Part shown: piece by piece, positions 14,601 to 29,600 of the stretch
How the letters are laid out: every line of letters begins with the position of its first letter
Numbering within the stretch: the first letter of the stretch is position 1
Program-made: the position numbers and the translations under genes
The notes under the pieces: model-generated
Told to the model about the DNA's origin: nothing
The model's input: the letters and a program-made list of their open reading frames with translations, nothing else
Database searches by the model: none
Assembly (NCBI RefSeq): GCF_029227915.1
Contig: NC_079883.1
Span: 12,960,001 to 13,020,000, forward strand
Reading direction: 5' to 3'
From: Hydractinia symbiolongicarpus
Lineage: Eukaryota > Cnidaria > Hydrozoa > Anthoathecata > Hydractiniidae
DNA: 60,000 nucleotides

Positions 14601-17600
14601 CATAATCTCTTCGAACTCTATCTTTATCATACATCTTCTTGCTGACAGACATGTTTGATAAATACAAATCTTGCAATGCTGGCAAATGTCTCATGTTATC
14701 TCTCCAGTTCATATTTTCGTTGGAGTGGGATATTATCACCTGGCATAGCGTATTGAATCCTCCTAGAAATAAAAAAAGACTTATTGCTCAAGGCATTTTT
14801 TAGGCAAAATTCAATTCCAGCTATAAAAAGAAACAGGGTCATGGGAGAGTCTGGGGTAATGTGGAAGACCACATTACCAAGGATTTTTTATAACTGCAAA
14901 CAGTTCAAAATCTCTTTTTAGTAAGAATCACATCTCTTTCTCATGGAAACCCTCATATCTAAATTAGATTTCATCAAAAAAAATATTTTCATCATTACCT
15001 TTCTCAACAAAATAAGACCAAAGATCAGGTGATTTTCCCAGCACTACCTTGATTAGCAGTTTTAAACCATCAACACACATTGCACTGCTTTTCCTCATGC
15101 TTTCTTCTTTTAAAACACTCACCAACGAATCAACTAAACTCCGTGAAAACTGTGGTGTACTGATGTCAATTATAATATGCAAAATAGCCGTGACCAATGG
15201 ATGCAAATTGGTTGACACTAAATCTCCTGGGATGTCTAACAATGGCGCAAAAGTTTTGCTCATCTTGTTGTTTAGGCCTCCTGATTTAGATAAGCACTGC
15301 AAAAGATTTTTAAACGTTCTTTCAATGAATGATCTAAAATAACAAAGAAAAAAAAAGGAGTTGTTAAGATATAGTGTCCAAAGTAGTATTTCTTTGGTCT
15401 GCATGGAGAAGTCTTTAACTGTTAATGGGGTACCTTGACATCATAATTTCCTTTCGTTTTTTCATCAACATTAAAATATTTAAAGCTAGTGTAAAAACTG
15501 AAAAGAAGTTTGAGTAAAAATCTCTCTGATTTAAAATGTTTAAAAATGTAAAGACTGATATGTAAAAAATTAGGTACTAAATTAAAGAAATATATCACAT
15601 TTTAATGCTATGTTAAGAAAAACTAGGGAGAGTTTGAAACAGTTTTTCAGATGAACAGTATCCTTAAGTGAACAACTTGATCAGGCAATTTATTCTAGAC
15701 CTCACATGATGAAGATAAAACTGCACTACATATACTCACTCATTTGTATTTTCAAAAATGTTAGAAGAGAAAATCATTTTTAGGAGGTTAAGCATGCTGA
15801 CACATTCATTCACGTCATTCTCCAACACATGTGCTTTTCCTGACAATCTCACGCTCCCATTATGCAAAACAAACACTGTTCTTTTTGTATCTGCACGTTC
15901 TTGTTGTGAGGCCTGCAATAACACTGCTGAGTCATCAACAAAGTTCTTTATTCGAATGGAAATAGCTTCAACAATTTGGTAGCTAAGTTGACACTCCTCC
16001 TCAGAATTCCACTTCAAGAATGCATCCATCTTTAATATATCTTTCAGTATGATTATCATTGATGAATCATCTGTGTCTTGCCTATGGACAATAAGAAGTC
16101 TTACTTTTATTTCAAAAAGATTATACAATTACAATTTGAAAATACAGAAACATGTATAGTCAAGAATCTTGATGCATATCATTTTTTAAAATTGAAAGAC
16201 ATCACTGTTGGATACAAGCAATAGATCTTACATTCAGTGCACTCAGATTGGCCAAGAATCGCATATATTAATACAGAACTAGCTGTTTCCCGTGGAAGAA
16301 TCCACTGTATTCCATTTAATTTATGTAGCAGATATATGTCCATCAAAAAACAAACAATACAGCAGTGCGCATCTTACATCTGCATTATTATATAAATGAC
16401 CAAAAAAATTAAAGGTTTTCAACAACTGCAGTATTTATGTGACATTTAAAATCTAAATCTACTAAAATTACTTGCTCTGACCATCTGACAAATGCGAAAA
16501 TTATTCGGAAAGAAGTTTCCAAAAGCATTTCAACATACATCTCACCCATAAAATTTAAATCACTTAAAACGCCACATATATACAAAAAAGCTGATCAATG
16601 TCAAACACAAATCTCTCTCATTGTATATGTTAAAATCAGTTAGTTTATTGCAAACCCTGCCAAAGGTTGACACACAGTGTGAAACAATAAATTAATAATA
16701 AACAATAAATTGTGCCTCTGACAGAATTTTTTATCTAAGGTGTAAAAAAAGGGATTTGCAAGGACAAATTATAATGCAATAAAACATTATTTGATATATT
16801 GCATACAGTCCTTCCTCACCAAACTTTAGACAAAATGCCAACAAAAAAACGGTGTTTAAATCTAAAATTAATAAAGTCCTTTTAGCAATTTGCATGCTGT
16901 TTTACCATCAATAAAGTAAACAAAATTTCAAATCTCACATAATATTCTGTCACAAATTTTCATAAAATGTATATATAAGTCATAATGAGTCATGTTAAAC
17001 AACAGCAATCATTCTATATATAAGTTCATTTTATGTCAATTTTTGCACCAATTTTGCAACACAAAATACAAATTCTAAATAATACTAAAATCTCTTATTT
17101 TGGTCCTTCGCATACCGACGGTCTCCCACAAAAGTTTAATCAAAATGTAAAAAATGAGAGGTAACAACAAAATCAAAGTTTGCAAAATTTAACTATTTCA
17201 GTACATATATCTACTGCATATGCCCTCTAAAACAATATTTTAATCCAAAATGCCAAAGAAAAACAGTTTGCAACAAAAATCAGTTATTTCGATAATATTG
17301 CATACACTCTTTCCTCACAAAAGCTTCACAAACTGTAAAAAAAAGTATGGTTGTAGGGAGTGCTTCTGATTCAACAAAAAAAGTTTTTTTGACATATTGC
17401 ATCTAGCCCTTACCCATTAAATCTTACACAAAATTTCCAAAACTATATACGATTTAGAACACATCAAATTTAAATCGAGAAGGATCAGTCATTTCGATAT
17501 ATTGCACGGAGTCCTCCCCAGTAAGAATTTATACAAAGCTTGCAAGGTGTAAAATTGAATTCTTCTTCTGTGTATATATATATGGTCCTTCCTCGCAAAA

Positions 17601-20600
17601 TTAACATAAAATGTCAAAAAGGTTCAGATATAACATCTAACACAACAAAAAACAGTTCTATCAGTATATGTCATGCCATTGTCTTCCACCAAATGTTCCC
17701 CTTAAAGTTTCACAGACACAGCCTGTAAATTAAAAACAACTAAGATCAGGTATTTTGGTCTATTTCATACCATTCTGTTCCAAATAACTTATAAAATGTA
17801 AAAATTGAGTGGTAAAACAGAAATGTCAAAAAGAAGAAAAAAATAGCTTACAAAGAGTATAAAATTGAAATCAACAAAGTAGCTCTTTTGGTGTATTAAA
17901 TATAAGCCATACGCACAAAAGTTTACACTAAATGTAAGAAAATGGTTGTGTTTAGTAATTCTAAATTAAGAAAAGTCAGTTCTTTTAGCATGCTGATTAG
18001 GTTTTTGCCCACAATTTGAAACAAATTAAATTTACATTTTAAAAATAAGTAATTTCTGAACTTTATTTTAAGAATATTTGGAGGAAAAGAACTTCGCAAA
18101 CCAAAAAAAACCCAGGAAAATTGTTTAAAATTTTCAGGGTTAATAACGTTTGATGTGTTTTGTGGGAATATATATACTGGGAATCTTTAGTTTAAAGCTA
18201 GCATTAGCTAGCTACAGCAGCTAATAGCTAGTCACTTAAATATAAACTGGAGACTTAGCTAGGTATAAAGAACATGGCTACATATATATATATATATTCC
18301 TAGCTAGCTAGCTAGTTGTTAGTGGTGGTTGGCTTTTTATGATGCTAGCTATAAAACATGTCTGGCAACAATAATATAATCAAAACTGAAAATAAAACAT
18401 GAAAAAACCTTACAGAACCTTGCTATGATTAATTTATAAAACCATGCTCTTCTTCAAATGTTTTTTTAAAGATTTATTTTGAATGAAAGAGTAGAGAATA
18501 CTCAAAAAGAACAGCCATCTTTTTCGTAAACACAATTTCCGTTTTATGCTGGGAGCTTCATTTAACAGTCCGTATGCTTTGTGAATATCTAATACCGTTT
18601 CATATGTAGCAATACCTATATATATATGCTAACATAGAGTTTTTTGGCATAAGGGTATATATATTTATATCGTTATTAGCAGCGGGTTATATATTTACAC
18701 CTTATGTGCGATATCTATGAAGTACATCCCTAATCTTTTTAGTTAAATTTTAGCGTACAGCCACGTCATAAAAAAGTGACCCGTGATTTCCGTGTCGTGG
18801 ACTCACAGTTTTACTCACGCAAGGGAATTAATATATAAGATAATTGGTTAGCTCCCAGGGCTAAGTACCGTTTCATTGATTTCCACCAGCAAAGGCGGAA
18901 TCTTTAAAATGCCTGAGGAGATAGATAGAGAGATAGACAGAGGCAGCGCAGCTAGGCTGGACGCCGGAAACTTATCCAGGCTAAAGATTTTTTTCTGAAA
19001 ACAAGACTAAAATGAGTTTTAAGCCAATAAGATTCCTAACAATGCAACAGATTGTTTTATTATCCAATGAACAATACTTTATTTTAAAGTTTATATGCTA
19101 TCAAAAGTTAAAGCTCGTGCAGTGTAGCATAATGAAGATGGTCTTATAATGCGCCATCTTTGATGTTACGTCATTTCCTTCTGTACAATTTTTCAAGCAC
19201 GTAGACAAAGCTACATTCAGCAGAACTAAATAATTATTCATGAATTTTATTTTTTATTTATTGAGTTGTATGTTAACATTGCAGGTTAGTTATAATAATA
19301 ATTGAGAATACTCAATGATTTGTTTACCCCATAATTCTTCGTGTTTAAGATCAACTTTAAATTTTAAAATCTTTTAGGCTAATAGCGGAAATCTTTAAGC
19401 CCCTGGCCTTCTTGTTGCATATTGTTTCAGGAAATATGACCATACCAATAACAACATAAGCAATCATTGTTTACATGTAAATTCAACCATTATACTTGGT
19501 TCGCAACATAACAATAAGAAGCGATTTCATTTGCTGTCTTAAGTGTTTAGAATTCCAAATGTCATTTTTTTATATTTGGCTCGCACCAAACGCTTCTTTT
19601 CTATCAATATTGTTTGTATATAGTTTGTATATAGTTTGGCCAGCTGAACTAGGACATGTAATACTACCTTGAAGAATCGCCAATACTGTCAACACAAGTA
19701 AGTTGGTATACACAACAAAACACAAAAAGGGAAAAAGAGTTTAAAAAATTTAATTCATTCAATTCAGCCAATGAATAATACTCAAGTCCTAAATAAAGAG
19801 TAATTAATTGACAATTGTGAATTTAGTTATTATGAGAATATATCAAGAATTGGTGTATCTTTCTTTTATCTCGCATCTAGATATTTTATTGACCAGGACA
19901 ATATAAAATACTAGTTGTCACCCTGTAAAAAAATCCATGAGTCCGCCAGTCCGTAGACTTTTTTCCATTCTACAAATTTCACTGCAATATTACTTCACTA
20001 GTCGATAAAGCCTGTGGAAAAATCCACATAGTCAGAAGGACAATGGAAAAAAGGTTGTTTTATGTTTTGATGACGTCAACAACCAGTCCACAAAAAAACA
20101 GTAGGAACTTTCTCACGTTGCCTCTATTGTGTAGAGTTTAAAACGCTGACCCAGAAAATGTATATAATCATGTGCTCTTGATGAATGGTTAATGAGATAT
20201 AAGGCTTGGAAAATTGTGCTGACGTCAGCAAAGTGTCCTGAAAGTACCAAAAAATTTTTTTAGGAAATTTGTTTACCCGTTGTCATCGTATAGATCTTGA
20301 AACGCTGATCAAGAAAATGTATGGAAACATGTACTTTTGACAAAAGATTGCAGAGATATAAGAGTTTAAAGGTTTTTTGATGACTTCATCAACCCGTCCA
20401 TTTCGAAACGGATTTAGGGACCCAGGTTTGGGAAACTTACCCAAATTGGTCCCAGGTGGTCCCTAGTTACCTATGCAGTGAAAAATGATTGACGTCACTA
20501 CCTCGTTTCCAAGTTTCTTGGCCTCAAAATTTTAGGTGCACTGTAATGGCTTCACTAATCTTAATATACTTTCCTTTGACGTCAATACTATTTTAGTGTT

Positions 20601-23600
20601 AAAGTTTGGTAAATTACAGAACAATTTTATGGGCAATGTTTTACAGACTTCATCAAAGAAAATAGTGAAGAATATAATCTACTTTGCAAAAGTCACAGAC
20701 AGACAGACAGACAGATGGAACTGGCGTATTATTATATAAACTAGTCGATAAGGCCCGTGGAAAAATCCACTGAGGCAGGGTAAAAACTTTGATGACGTCA
20801 GCAACCCATCCACTAAATAAATTTTAGAATTTTATTTTCACGTCGCCTCTATTGTGTAGAGCTTAAAGCGCTGATAAAGAAAATGTATATGATCATGTGA
20901 TTTTGATGAGCAGTTAATGAGATATAAGGGTTTGAAAATTTGCTGACGTCAGCAATGGCCCTGTCAAAAGAAAAAATTTTTTTTCAAAGTTTTAGGTGCA
21001 CTGTAATGGCTTCATTAATTTAATATATAGGATATTGGCGTTAAAGTAGTGTTATTGACGTCACGCTGTAACGTCATATAATTTAACAAATAAGACATAA
21101 CTTTTTCGGCGATATCAAAGGAAATTGAACACATCCACTTTGCCTGTCACAGACAGACACACTCAGCGTATTATGATAAGGATGTATTTTTGTCCACCTG
21201 TTACAAATAATAAAATTACTTTACAGGGTTTGAAAATAAATCTGTAGTGCACTTATTTTCAACAGAATACCCCTATTTAATGGAGAAGTTTTAGTCCAAA
21301 AATAAGGGTTGAGCTTTTATTACCTGTATGATATATGCCGTAGCAGCAACTTCTTTAGCATGATTCTCTCTCCATCATTCGTTATCTCCTTCGAAACTAA
21401 TTGCTTTAATGACATCATTGTGAACTCTTGTAATTTCTTGCTGTCTTTTGTTTCCCTTAGTTCAAGTTCACACTGTAAAAGCTGCATCGAAAATGACGAT
21501 GACTCAGACATGGTTAATAAAATTTCGACAAGCTGTTTAATTACTGAATGTACTGACACATCTTCCTGTATAACAGTTAATTTTAACATATTTACAACAT
21601 AGTTGCTGATCCGTGCTTCCAGGTTACAATCCAGTTCAGTTTTATTTTGCTTTGATAAATTTAAAAAAAATAAAATCTGCTGGAGCATCATAAGATTAAC
21701 TTCATTTTTATGCCCATCTTCAAGCATATTAAACAAAACTGTCAGTAGGTATGACAAAGATGAATGTTGCATATCTATAATTTGTTCTAAAAAGGATTCA
21801 AGGTTTTCAATGTTTAGGCGTTGGCCTTGCTGAGTTTTTGTGGCTATGGTGATTTTTTTTTTCTTTTTCTGAAATTCTTTCCTAAGTTTGCACACAAGGG
21901 CTTGGGACATTCTTTCGAAGTTGTTTTGAATATAATGCGTAACCTCACATTCTCTTGCAGTCAAGGAGGATTCAATTTCCTTTTCCATCATATTCGTTTC
22001 AGCGAGCTTTTCAGTGTAGGACTTTGAGGTTTCTGAAGCTTCATAAAATTTCTTGGTCATGATAGCTTCATGCATTTTCTTCAAATGCTCCAATTTTGGA
22101 GTAGGTCCAGGGAAATCTTTAACCCCAGGGAGTAGTTCTGGATCAGATATTAGTTCTCCATGCTCCTTTTTTGAGCAACTTCGCTCTGTCGGGTGAAGTT
22201 CAGCATAGATTTTCGAAGTAATAAAATTCTTTTGCTCAATAAAACTTTTTATTAACAGATTAATAGCCATGACAAGCCATTTGTTACTGCTGGGTAAAAG
22301 ACATGGGGTTAAAAGCTGTTTTAATTCTTCACTTGATAATAAATCTTCAATGCATATAAAACTTTGACAATTTGTAAGGATGAGTGAGGAAATCTATAAA
22401 GTAAACATTTATTTAAGATCTTTAACACAAAGACAATATAACTTTACGAAATAATGTAACAAGTTTTTCTTTATTCCCATGTGAATTTTTTTGTGTGAAT
22501 GCTAATGCGTAAGTTCTTAACTTGGCCAGTGGCCAATTATGAAAGCATAAATTAAAAAATTACTTTTGTTATGATGATCAAAAGTAAAGGCAACAACACG
22601 TAATATTTTACTGCACCTAATATTTCACAAAAAATTTAAATGCCTAATTGCCATTGTTTTGCAAAAGATGGTTGTCTTGGGGTGTTGATTACTCCACATC
22701 CACTATGCATGTATTTCCCTTCATTTTGCTTTCAATGATTTGTCAAAAGTTTCATTGTGCCAAACGCACAAAAATAATTTCGATATTGTGGATTGAAAAT
22801 ACATTCCTTAGTACAGCTAATATCATACATTTGAATAATGGCTGTTAAACAAAGGTTCTTTATAAAAGGAACACATGTTTCCTCTACCCCCGAGTGACTG
22901 TTGTAGCAAGCTAGATCGTAAAAAAAAAGTATAAAACACATTAACAAAGTATAATACCTTGCAGCATAAAATAAGTTGCTCGGGGTTTCCAACATCCAGT
23001 TTCGAAATTACAAAATTCAACATAACTTTTAAAACAGGTATCGCTGTTGCTTTTGATACAAGAACCTTTTGGTATATATTAAATCCAGATGTATTCTTCA
23101 CTTTCAAAGTGTCAGGAACTACAGGTGCTTTTATTTCATTTCTTACTGAGTTTTCTATTTTGTCTTTTTCAGGAGTTTTGGCAGGGATCTAAAATGGAAA
23201 ATTTACAATTCCTAACTTGTAATGAACCAAAAGAGCATCAGGCGACAAGAACAACTCGATAATGCTAAAACCTTTCATACAATATATAAAACTTGTGATT
23301 AGCCTGTGGAAAAATCTATGGAAATATGCTTGTTGATAAGCCTAGCTACTATCTTTGGCTTAAAGATGAAAAGTGGGGCATAATATAGATTTCAAAAATA
23401 AAATTTAAATGCATGGTATATGGCACTTCAACATAAAACCCTATCGTTTGTGCTTACATGAATGAATAAAAAATTTTTTTGAAGAAATAATAACTTACAT
23501 TTTTGTCTAAGTACATCAATTTTTATTGTTAAAAAACCTTAAGGTAGACTAAGGTAGACAGACTAACCCTAAGGTTGAAACAAATCAATTTGACATCCAG

Positions 23601-26600
23601 TCATTATTTGTTTCATTGAAACATTGCATTAAAGAGTTGTTTCTTATCTGCAGTATCTGTGTTACATATTAAATGAATAGTTCATCCTCTGCAAATACTT
23701 GTTTATCAAAAAAATTTTAAGGTTTTATACATACAGATTTTGCTGGAAATTTCTTTACTTTTCCTTGTAGTGTCCACGTTTCTGTAAATGGTATCAAGTT
23801 GGGTGTAGCTGAACTAGCACCTGTAGTGCTGGTGCTTACTGGTTCTGGTAGATGATCCCAAGGTGCAAAGAAATTCCAAATGTTCACATCTGTAGAAAAA
23901 CAATAACAAAAAACTTAATCTAACTAGCAGGCCTGAAAGTTTGTAAAGTAACAACATTAAAAATAGTTTGTAAATTTACTTGGTAACATTCTATAGCCAT
24001 ATTAGGGAAATTTTAAACATGTTTTGGCAAAGTGCTCAACATTTATAAAAACTCTTCCTTCTTCGTTACACTTTTTGATTAATGGGCATTCTTGGCCTAG
24101 CCAGCCAAAACAGGAATAATACTTTTTATATAATAACAAAATAAATAGTAACAGGGAAACACCGTTTTTTCCTTGGGGGAACAATGCAGTAAGTATAGGC
24201 ATTAAAACTTTCAGATTTTTGGATACTTTCCTTACAGCAATGTGTTACTCGCATAAATCTCAAATGGAAGGAATCTGTCATTAGTTAATTCATCTGGTAA
24301 TTTCTTGTTGAAAGAGAACGAACTTGATTTCTTTTCGATATGAATATTAAAAATGCCCTAGTATGAATGTGTGTATTTTAAACCCAAATTTAGTCCTTGT
24401 ATACCTGAATGTCTCATCCTACAGTCGCCGCCATTTCCATAAATTTGCATAAATTTTACATTGTCATATGCTGTCATGATAGAGAGAGAGATAAAAGCGA
24501 TAGATAGACAGATATTAACATTGAAGGTTGATCTGGTGTTCATGCAAGGACCTCCAAGAATAAAGTTAACAACCTCTATTCCGCTTTTGAAATTTTATAA
24601 GGGTGCATTCTGTTCTTGTAGCTATGAAAATGTGAAGATATTAATAACACGAAATAAACTTTAAAACTCATAGAAAAGCAGTTTTTGTGGGCTTGCATTA
24701 AAACCTTTACCAGTGAGTTCTTTTTTGTTTGTTTGTTCCCTTGTTTCCTACTTAAAGTTTTTCTGTCTTTATTTAGATTAATGTGCATATGTACATTTTT
24801 TATTCTCAAAAGAAGCAGTGTATTGAAATGTTAATCATGTAGTTAAACCCTCTCTTAAGTATGAGGTTTCATTTGTTTTTAATATGTTATTATTTAATAA
24901 TAAAAAAATAAAAAAAATAAAGGAGAGTCTTTCAAAATAAATGAATAAAATATATAACTTTTGCACAAATTGTGATTTTAAAGTATAAAAGATGGGAAAA
25001 ATTAAACAGCTTAAAAGTTATTTTTGCTACAATTTTGAAACCAAAAAAAATTTAAAAAAAATGATTAGTTATATAGTTTCCCAGAAATACATTAATATTG
25101 AAGGAACAGACAAGGCCTGAAGTATGTACCATAATGCAATTCTTGGATTTTCCTATCAAGCTTTTCTCAAACTTTTCTAGACTGGAAATGCTATGGTTTT
25201 CTCTCAGTCCCGAAAGGGTACTGTTACAAAATTGAATGTTTTTGTCAATAACAGTGATAATTTTTTTTTGATTTTAAATGCAAATGGGACCACCGCGAAG
25301 AGAAAAATAACAAGATATTTGGAATTTTGAAGAGTTTTAAATAATTTTAGGGAATGATTACGTTATAACTAAGTTATTACTACATTCTTGAATCAAAATC
25401 TGAGTTCCCCTCAAAAGACAAACAGTAATAGTAAAGACTTTAAATACCTTTACAATTTAATGTTTCACTCAGTACAAGAAGAATCCAATCCAAAACTGAT
25501 GGATCAGAATCGTTTGTAATAATTAAGTCTTGTGATAAAATTCCTTTAAGCTGTTGTAGCAAAAGATTTAAAAACTTTTCCACCAAACCATTTGTATCCT
25601 CTGTTGCATTAATCAATTTTATTAACACATTGAACAATCTAATAAAATAAATATTGCAAATAATAATAATATAAAATAATATTATAAATAATAAAATAAA
25701 ACTAACAGAAGTGGTAATTCTTATTTTTTATTAAATTTTATATGTCATTGCTTTGTGATTAAAATTACTAGTGTTGCAACCATGAAAATACAACTCACCT
25801 TCGCTTAGGCAATGCTGCAACAGTTTCGGCACCAAAACAATATTGAAAAACATCAACTAAAGCATCACACCACCAAATACTTTTTTCTGACATAAGGTAC
25901 AGTACGGAAGTAGCTGTTTCTGTTATGCTACTGGCTCCATAGGTACAGGTCGATTTAAACAGGGATAAAAAGTTTTCCCTAGACAATAGGTCAGTTGAAG
26001 GTACTTGAGTTGATTTGGTTAGAGAAAAGCTGTAATAGATACACTCAAGTAAGCAATGTAAAATCAGTTGTTGTGAACTAAATGATTTATCCTCAAGTTT
26101 TGGTAGATCCACTAATTCTTCCCTAAGATTTCTTTTTGCTATCAAATTATTAAAACCACTCCAAGCCAGGTTATTACGAAGGAAGTTCAGGCATAGTTGT
26201 AAATGTGAACACAATGCATAGTCTTTCTTCATGGCAACCAAAACAGTATTCACTCCTTTGCTATATCGTGTGTAAGATTCTATCTTCATAGGAAATGGTT
26301 TGATTCGATCCGCAGTCAATGCATAGCGACAAAACACATCCTCATATTGCTTCTGATGTTTCTCAAAGATTGCATGTTGGTTAGATGTCTCTAATAATGT
26401 GTGACCATAATACTGTCCAAGTGGTATAATGACACTGCAGGAATCACCGCCAACAACAAGGATCTAGAGAGAGAAGATATTGCAAGTGATCATCAGTTCG
26501 CATAATTTAATTTAACTAATAATAGTAGCTATAAGTAATTAAATGAAAACAACTTCATCTACTAGCAAGAGTTAGATATTGAAAAAGGTCATGGTGTAAA

Positions 26601-29600
26601 CAAAAAACATGCAAGAACAGTGAAAAACGTCAATACAAAGCTTCAGCTATCATCAAATGTGCCAAGTTAGAATATGTTGATAATGATGCATTTTCTTTTT
26701 TATATTTATGGTGAGTAAATTCAAGAAATAAATTGCCAGTTCCAAAGTTTCAAAATATAGCTAGTCCGACCATAAACACATTTTGCATGTTTAAAAATAC
26801 CTTTGGAAGTTACTTGTTGACACAAACAGTTATGATTTAAATGAGTGGAATCTCAGGTCAACATTTAGCAAAAGCAGATCTAACTTAAAATGGCAGCCAC
26901 CCACCAATATTTCTGATAACCTGAAAGGCATGTGTTTACAAGATTGGAATTGTAAAACACAATAGTTTTTTTAACAAAGTCTCCTGTCATCATTTTCATT
27001 TTATAATAAATGCAACAATGTTTAATAAATACCTTGATATATTGTAAGGATACAGGAGGTACAATGTTTGACAACACAAGTGCTTTTCTTGAGATCTCAT
27101 CAGAATAGGCTACAACTTTTGCACTATCTGATGTCTGCCCAGCATCCCAAGCATAAATGGTGATACTCGCTAAAGCTTTGCAAGGTGGAAATGTTAGATC
27201 TGACAACAGTATCGTTGATTTGAAATCCAACACAGCATAATGCATGGAATAAACATGCATTTTGTCCACTATCATGCAAAATGGTTTTGGAATCTACAAT
27301 AAATAACATTTTTAAGAAAATATATTAGCAGGAGCATATAATATTGTTGTAACACTGAATACAATCCAAATACAGATTTAAAACCTCCCTAAATGAAAAA
27401 AAAAAGATAAATAAAAATAAAATAAAAAGTAACAAATTAAATCACCTACAGACAATACACATATTCACTTACCACAGCTTCGTCATTCACAGAACTTTCA
27501 TCAATGTGTGCAACAACAGATCTCGTTGGAGCGGGTTTCTTTAGCACTGGTAGTGTAGAAGAGTTGTTTACAGTAATTTCTCCTTGCAGAGGAGCAGGCA
27601 AAGATACATCGAAGGAATCTGGGAATGATTGCTGATCTTGCATAATATCAAAAAACAACTCTGAGAAAAATGCATTTGCATCAAAATTCTTTTTTTCTTC
27701 TGCATCAAGCTGTTGTGAAAGTGACTGTGGAATTTCCTATCAGGTGAAAGGTTAAAAAATAAGATTTTTCTATGCCTTGTTATTATTATTATTTACCAGT
27801 AGTAGATTTCTGCTAGTGTGCTTAGCACATTTGTTGATTTTGCACTCAAAACAGCTCTGCTATTTTTGGTCATTTTCCATATCACAATTAAGAAAATAGC
27901 TTTCAATCTCTCCATAATAAATTTGTAAATATTTTTTAATTAAACTGTTGGTTATGTTATATTTTTCATTTTGGTTATATAAAATATTTCAAAAAACGGT
28001 ATCTACCCTCATTTTAAAAGAAATCAATTTAAGTCTAATCAAACTAACCCTATTCGGTCCGGGGTTTTTCGAACATACTATGACCGGGGGGGGGGGGGGG
28101 GGGGGGGGCGGATTCCGCCCCCCTCAATAACTTTTCATAGGGTTGTTCAAATTGAATCAAACTTGGCACACTTATAGTACGTCATAAAAGGAACAAAATG
28201 GCGCCAAAAAAAATTTGCTTGCGTAAGCACATTTTCTGTGACGTCATCAAAAGCTTGAAAATTGTTAAAAATGCCACTATCTGCTTAAAATATAATTACT
28301 TTTGTTCTAGAGCGAATTTTTACATTCTGTTTGAAGTTTCTGAAAGCTAAATAAAAGTTATTTAACATATCTTCCGGTTTTTACATGGATCGGATGAAAA
28401 ATTGCCAAAAATTGCCCGAAAATCCGTTTTTTTCCGATTTTCGGGTAAAATCTGACAAAATCGGGAAATCGGATTAGTCACGTGTTCAAATTATTCCAAA
28501 TGATTCTTCTTAATGAAACAAAGTTGTGCTGCAAGTTTCAAGTTCTAAGGATAATCCTAACAGGAGTTATTATATTTTCCCCATTATAAGGATTTCATAG
28601 AGATTTTTAGGGGTAGTTTTGAGTAATGACCAATATCAAAGCCTCTGAAAGGTATGGGACCTAAAAAATTAGCATGCAGGTGTCTAATAGATAAATGTTG
28701 AAACTCAGTAAGTATCATAGCCATATAACAAAGCAATCAGGAGTTATTAAAAAAAAACCGTCAGGGGGGGCGGAATCCCCCCCCCCCCCCCCGGACCGAA
28801 TAGGGCCAAGGCCTTTGATTTTTTTAGCTCATAATATACCAGTGCATATGCATTTTTGAAGTGAAATTAAACACATTATGCACATTGCTTTCAAAACAAT
28901 CAATATAATCAATTTTCTTTGGCCTTAACAAATTTCCTTTTTTTAGAAATCTTATAATGTTATATTTGTTACCATAAAAAGAGCTGCACAACTTTTAAAA
29001 AAAAACAATGTTTCTTAACTTTAGGAACAGATTATTTATAGGTGCTTTTAACTGCTAACTCACAAAATATTGAGAAAATTAAAAAATGAAATTGATAGTT
29101 TTTTTTTTCCAATTTATATAACTTATTTTATTAGTTTTGGAAAAATTGATTTTTGGAGATTTTAGAAATTTTTTTAAATTTTTTTGGGGAATTTGAAATT
29201 TGCCATATTTTAACGAAAATAAATCCCAGAAGAAACATCTGGTAATTAAAGAAAACGTTTTTTTTTAATTTTCTATTTTTACACTTTGTTTGTCTTGGTT
29301 CATCAGCTTTTTGTGAAGGAAAAAAGTAATTTTGCTGGTAAATTTTTTTGCAATATTTACGTTTTAAATATTTAACAGTAGAAAATTTCACTAAAATGGC
29401 AAAAATTTGTTAAATCACAAGAATTTATACACACAAAAAGTTTCTGCCCTTTTGTTCAACATATTTAACTCAAGTACTGATCTTTAAAATAATTCTTTTT
29501 ATAGCAACTGCTAGGTACAAAAATCCTGAACTAAAGAAACAAATCCAAAATGGAATTTTTTTCCTAAGAAAGGTATCGTAATTTTGACTGCTGTATACAT

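Noticed and set aside
10645-17728. Similar ~60-codon plus-strand frames in both Helitron copies (MQGVKLNSS...)
   Set aside because: Conserved only because the copies are near-identical; the frame has no homology and lies in the repeated AT-rich body.
23296-23345. Another Helitron end (GATTAGCCTGTGGAAAAATC)
   Set aside because: The hairpin partner and the CTAG terminus are not preserved; too weak to call.
24002-24202. Cys-containing minus-strand frame in BIRC6 intron 20
   Set aside because: No splice context and no frame link to exons 20 or 21, which join to each other directly in phase.
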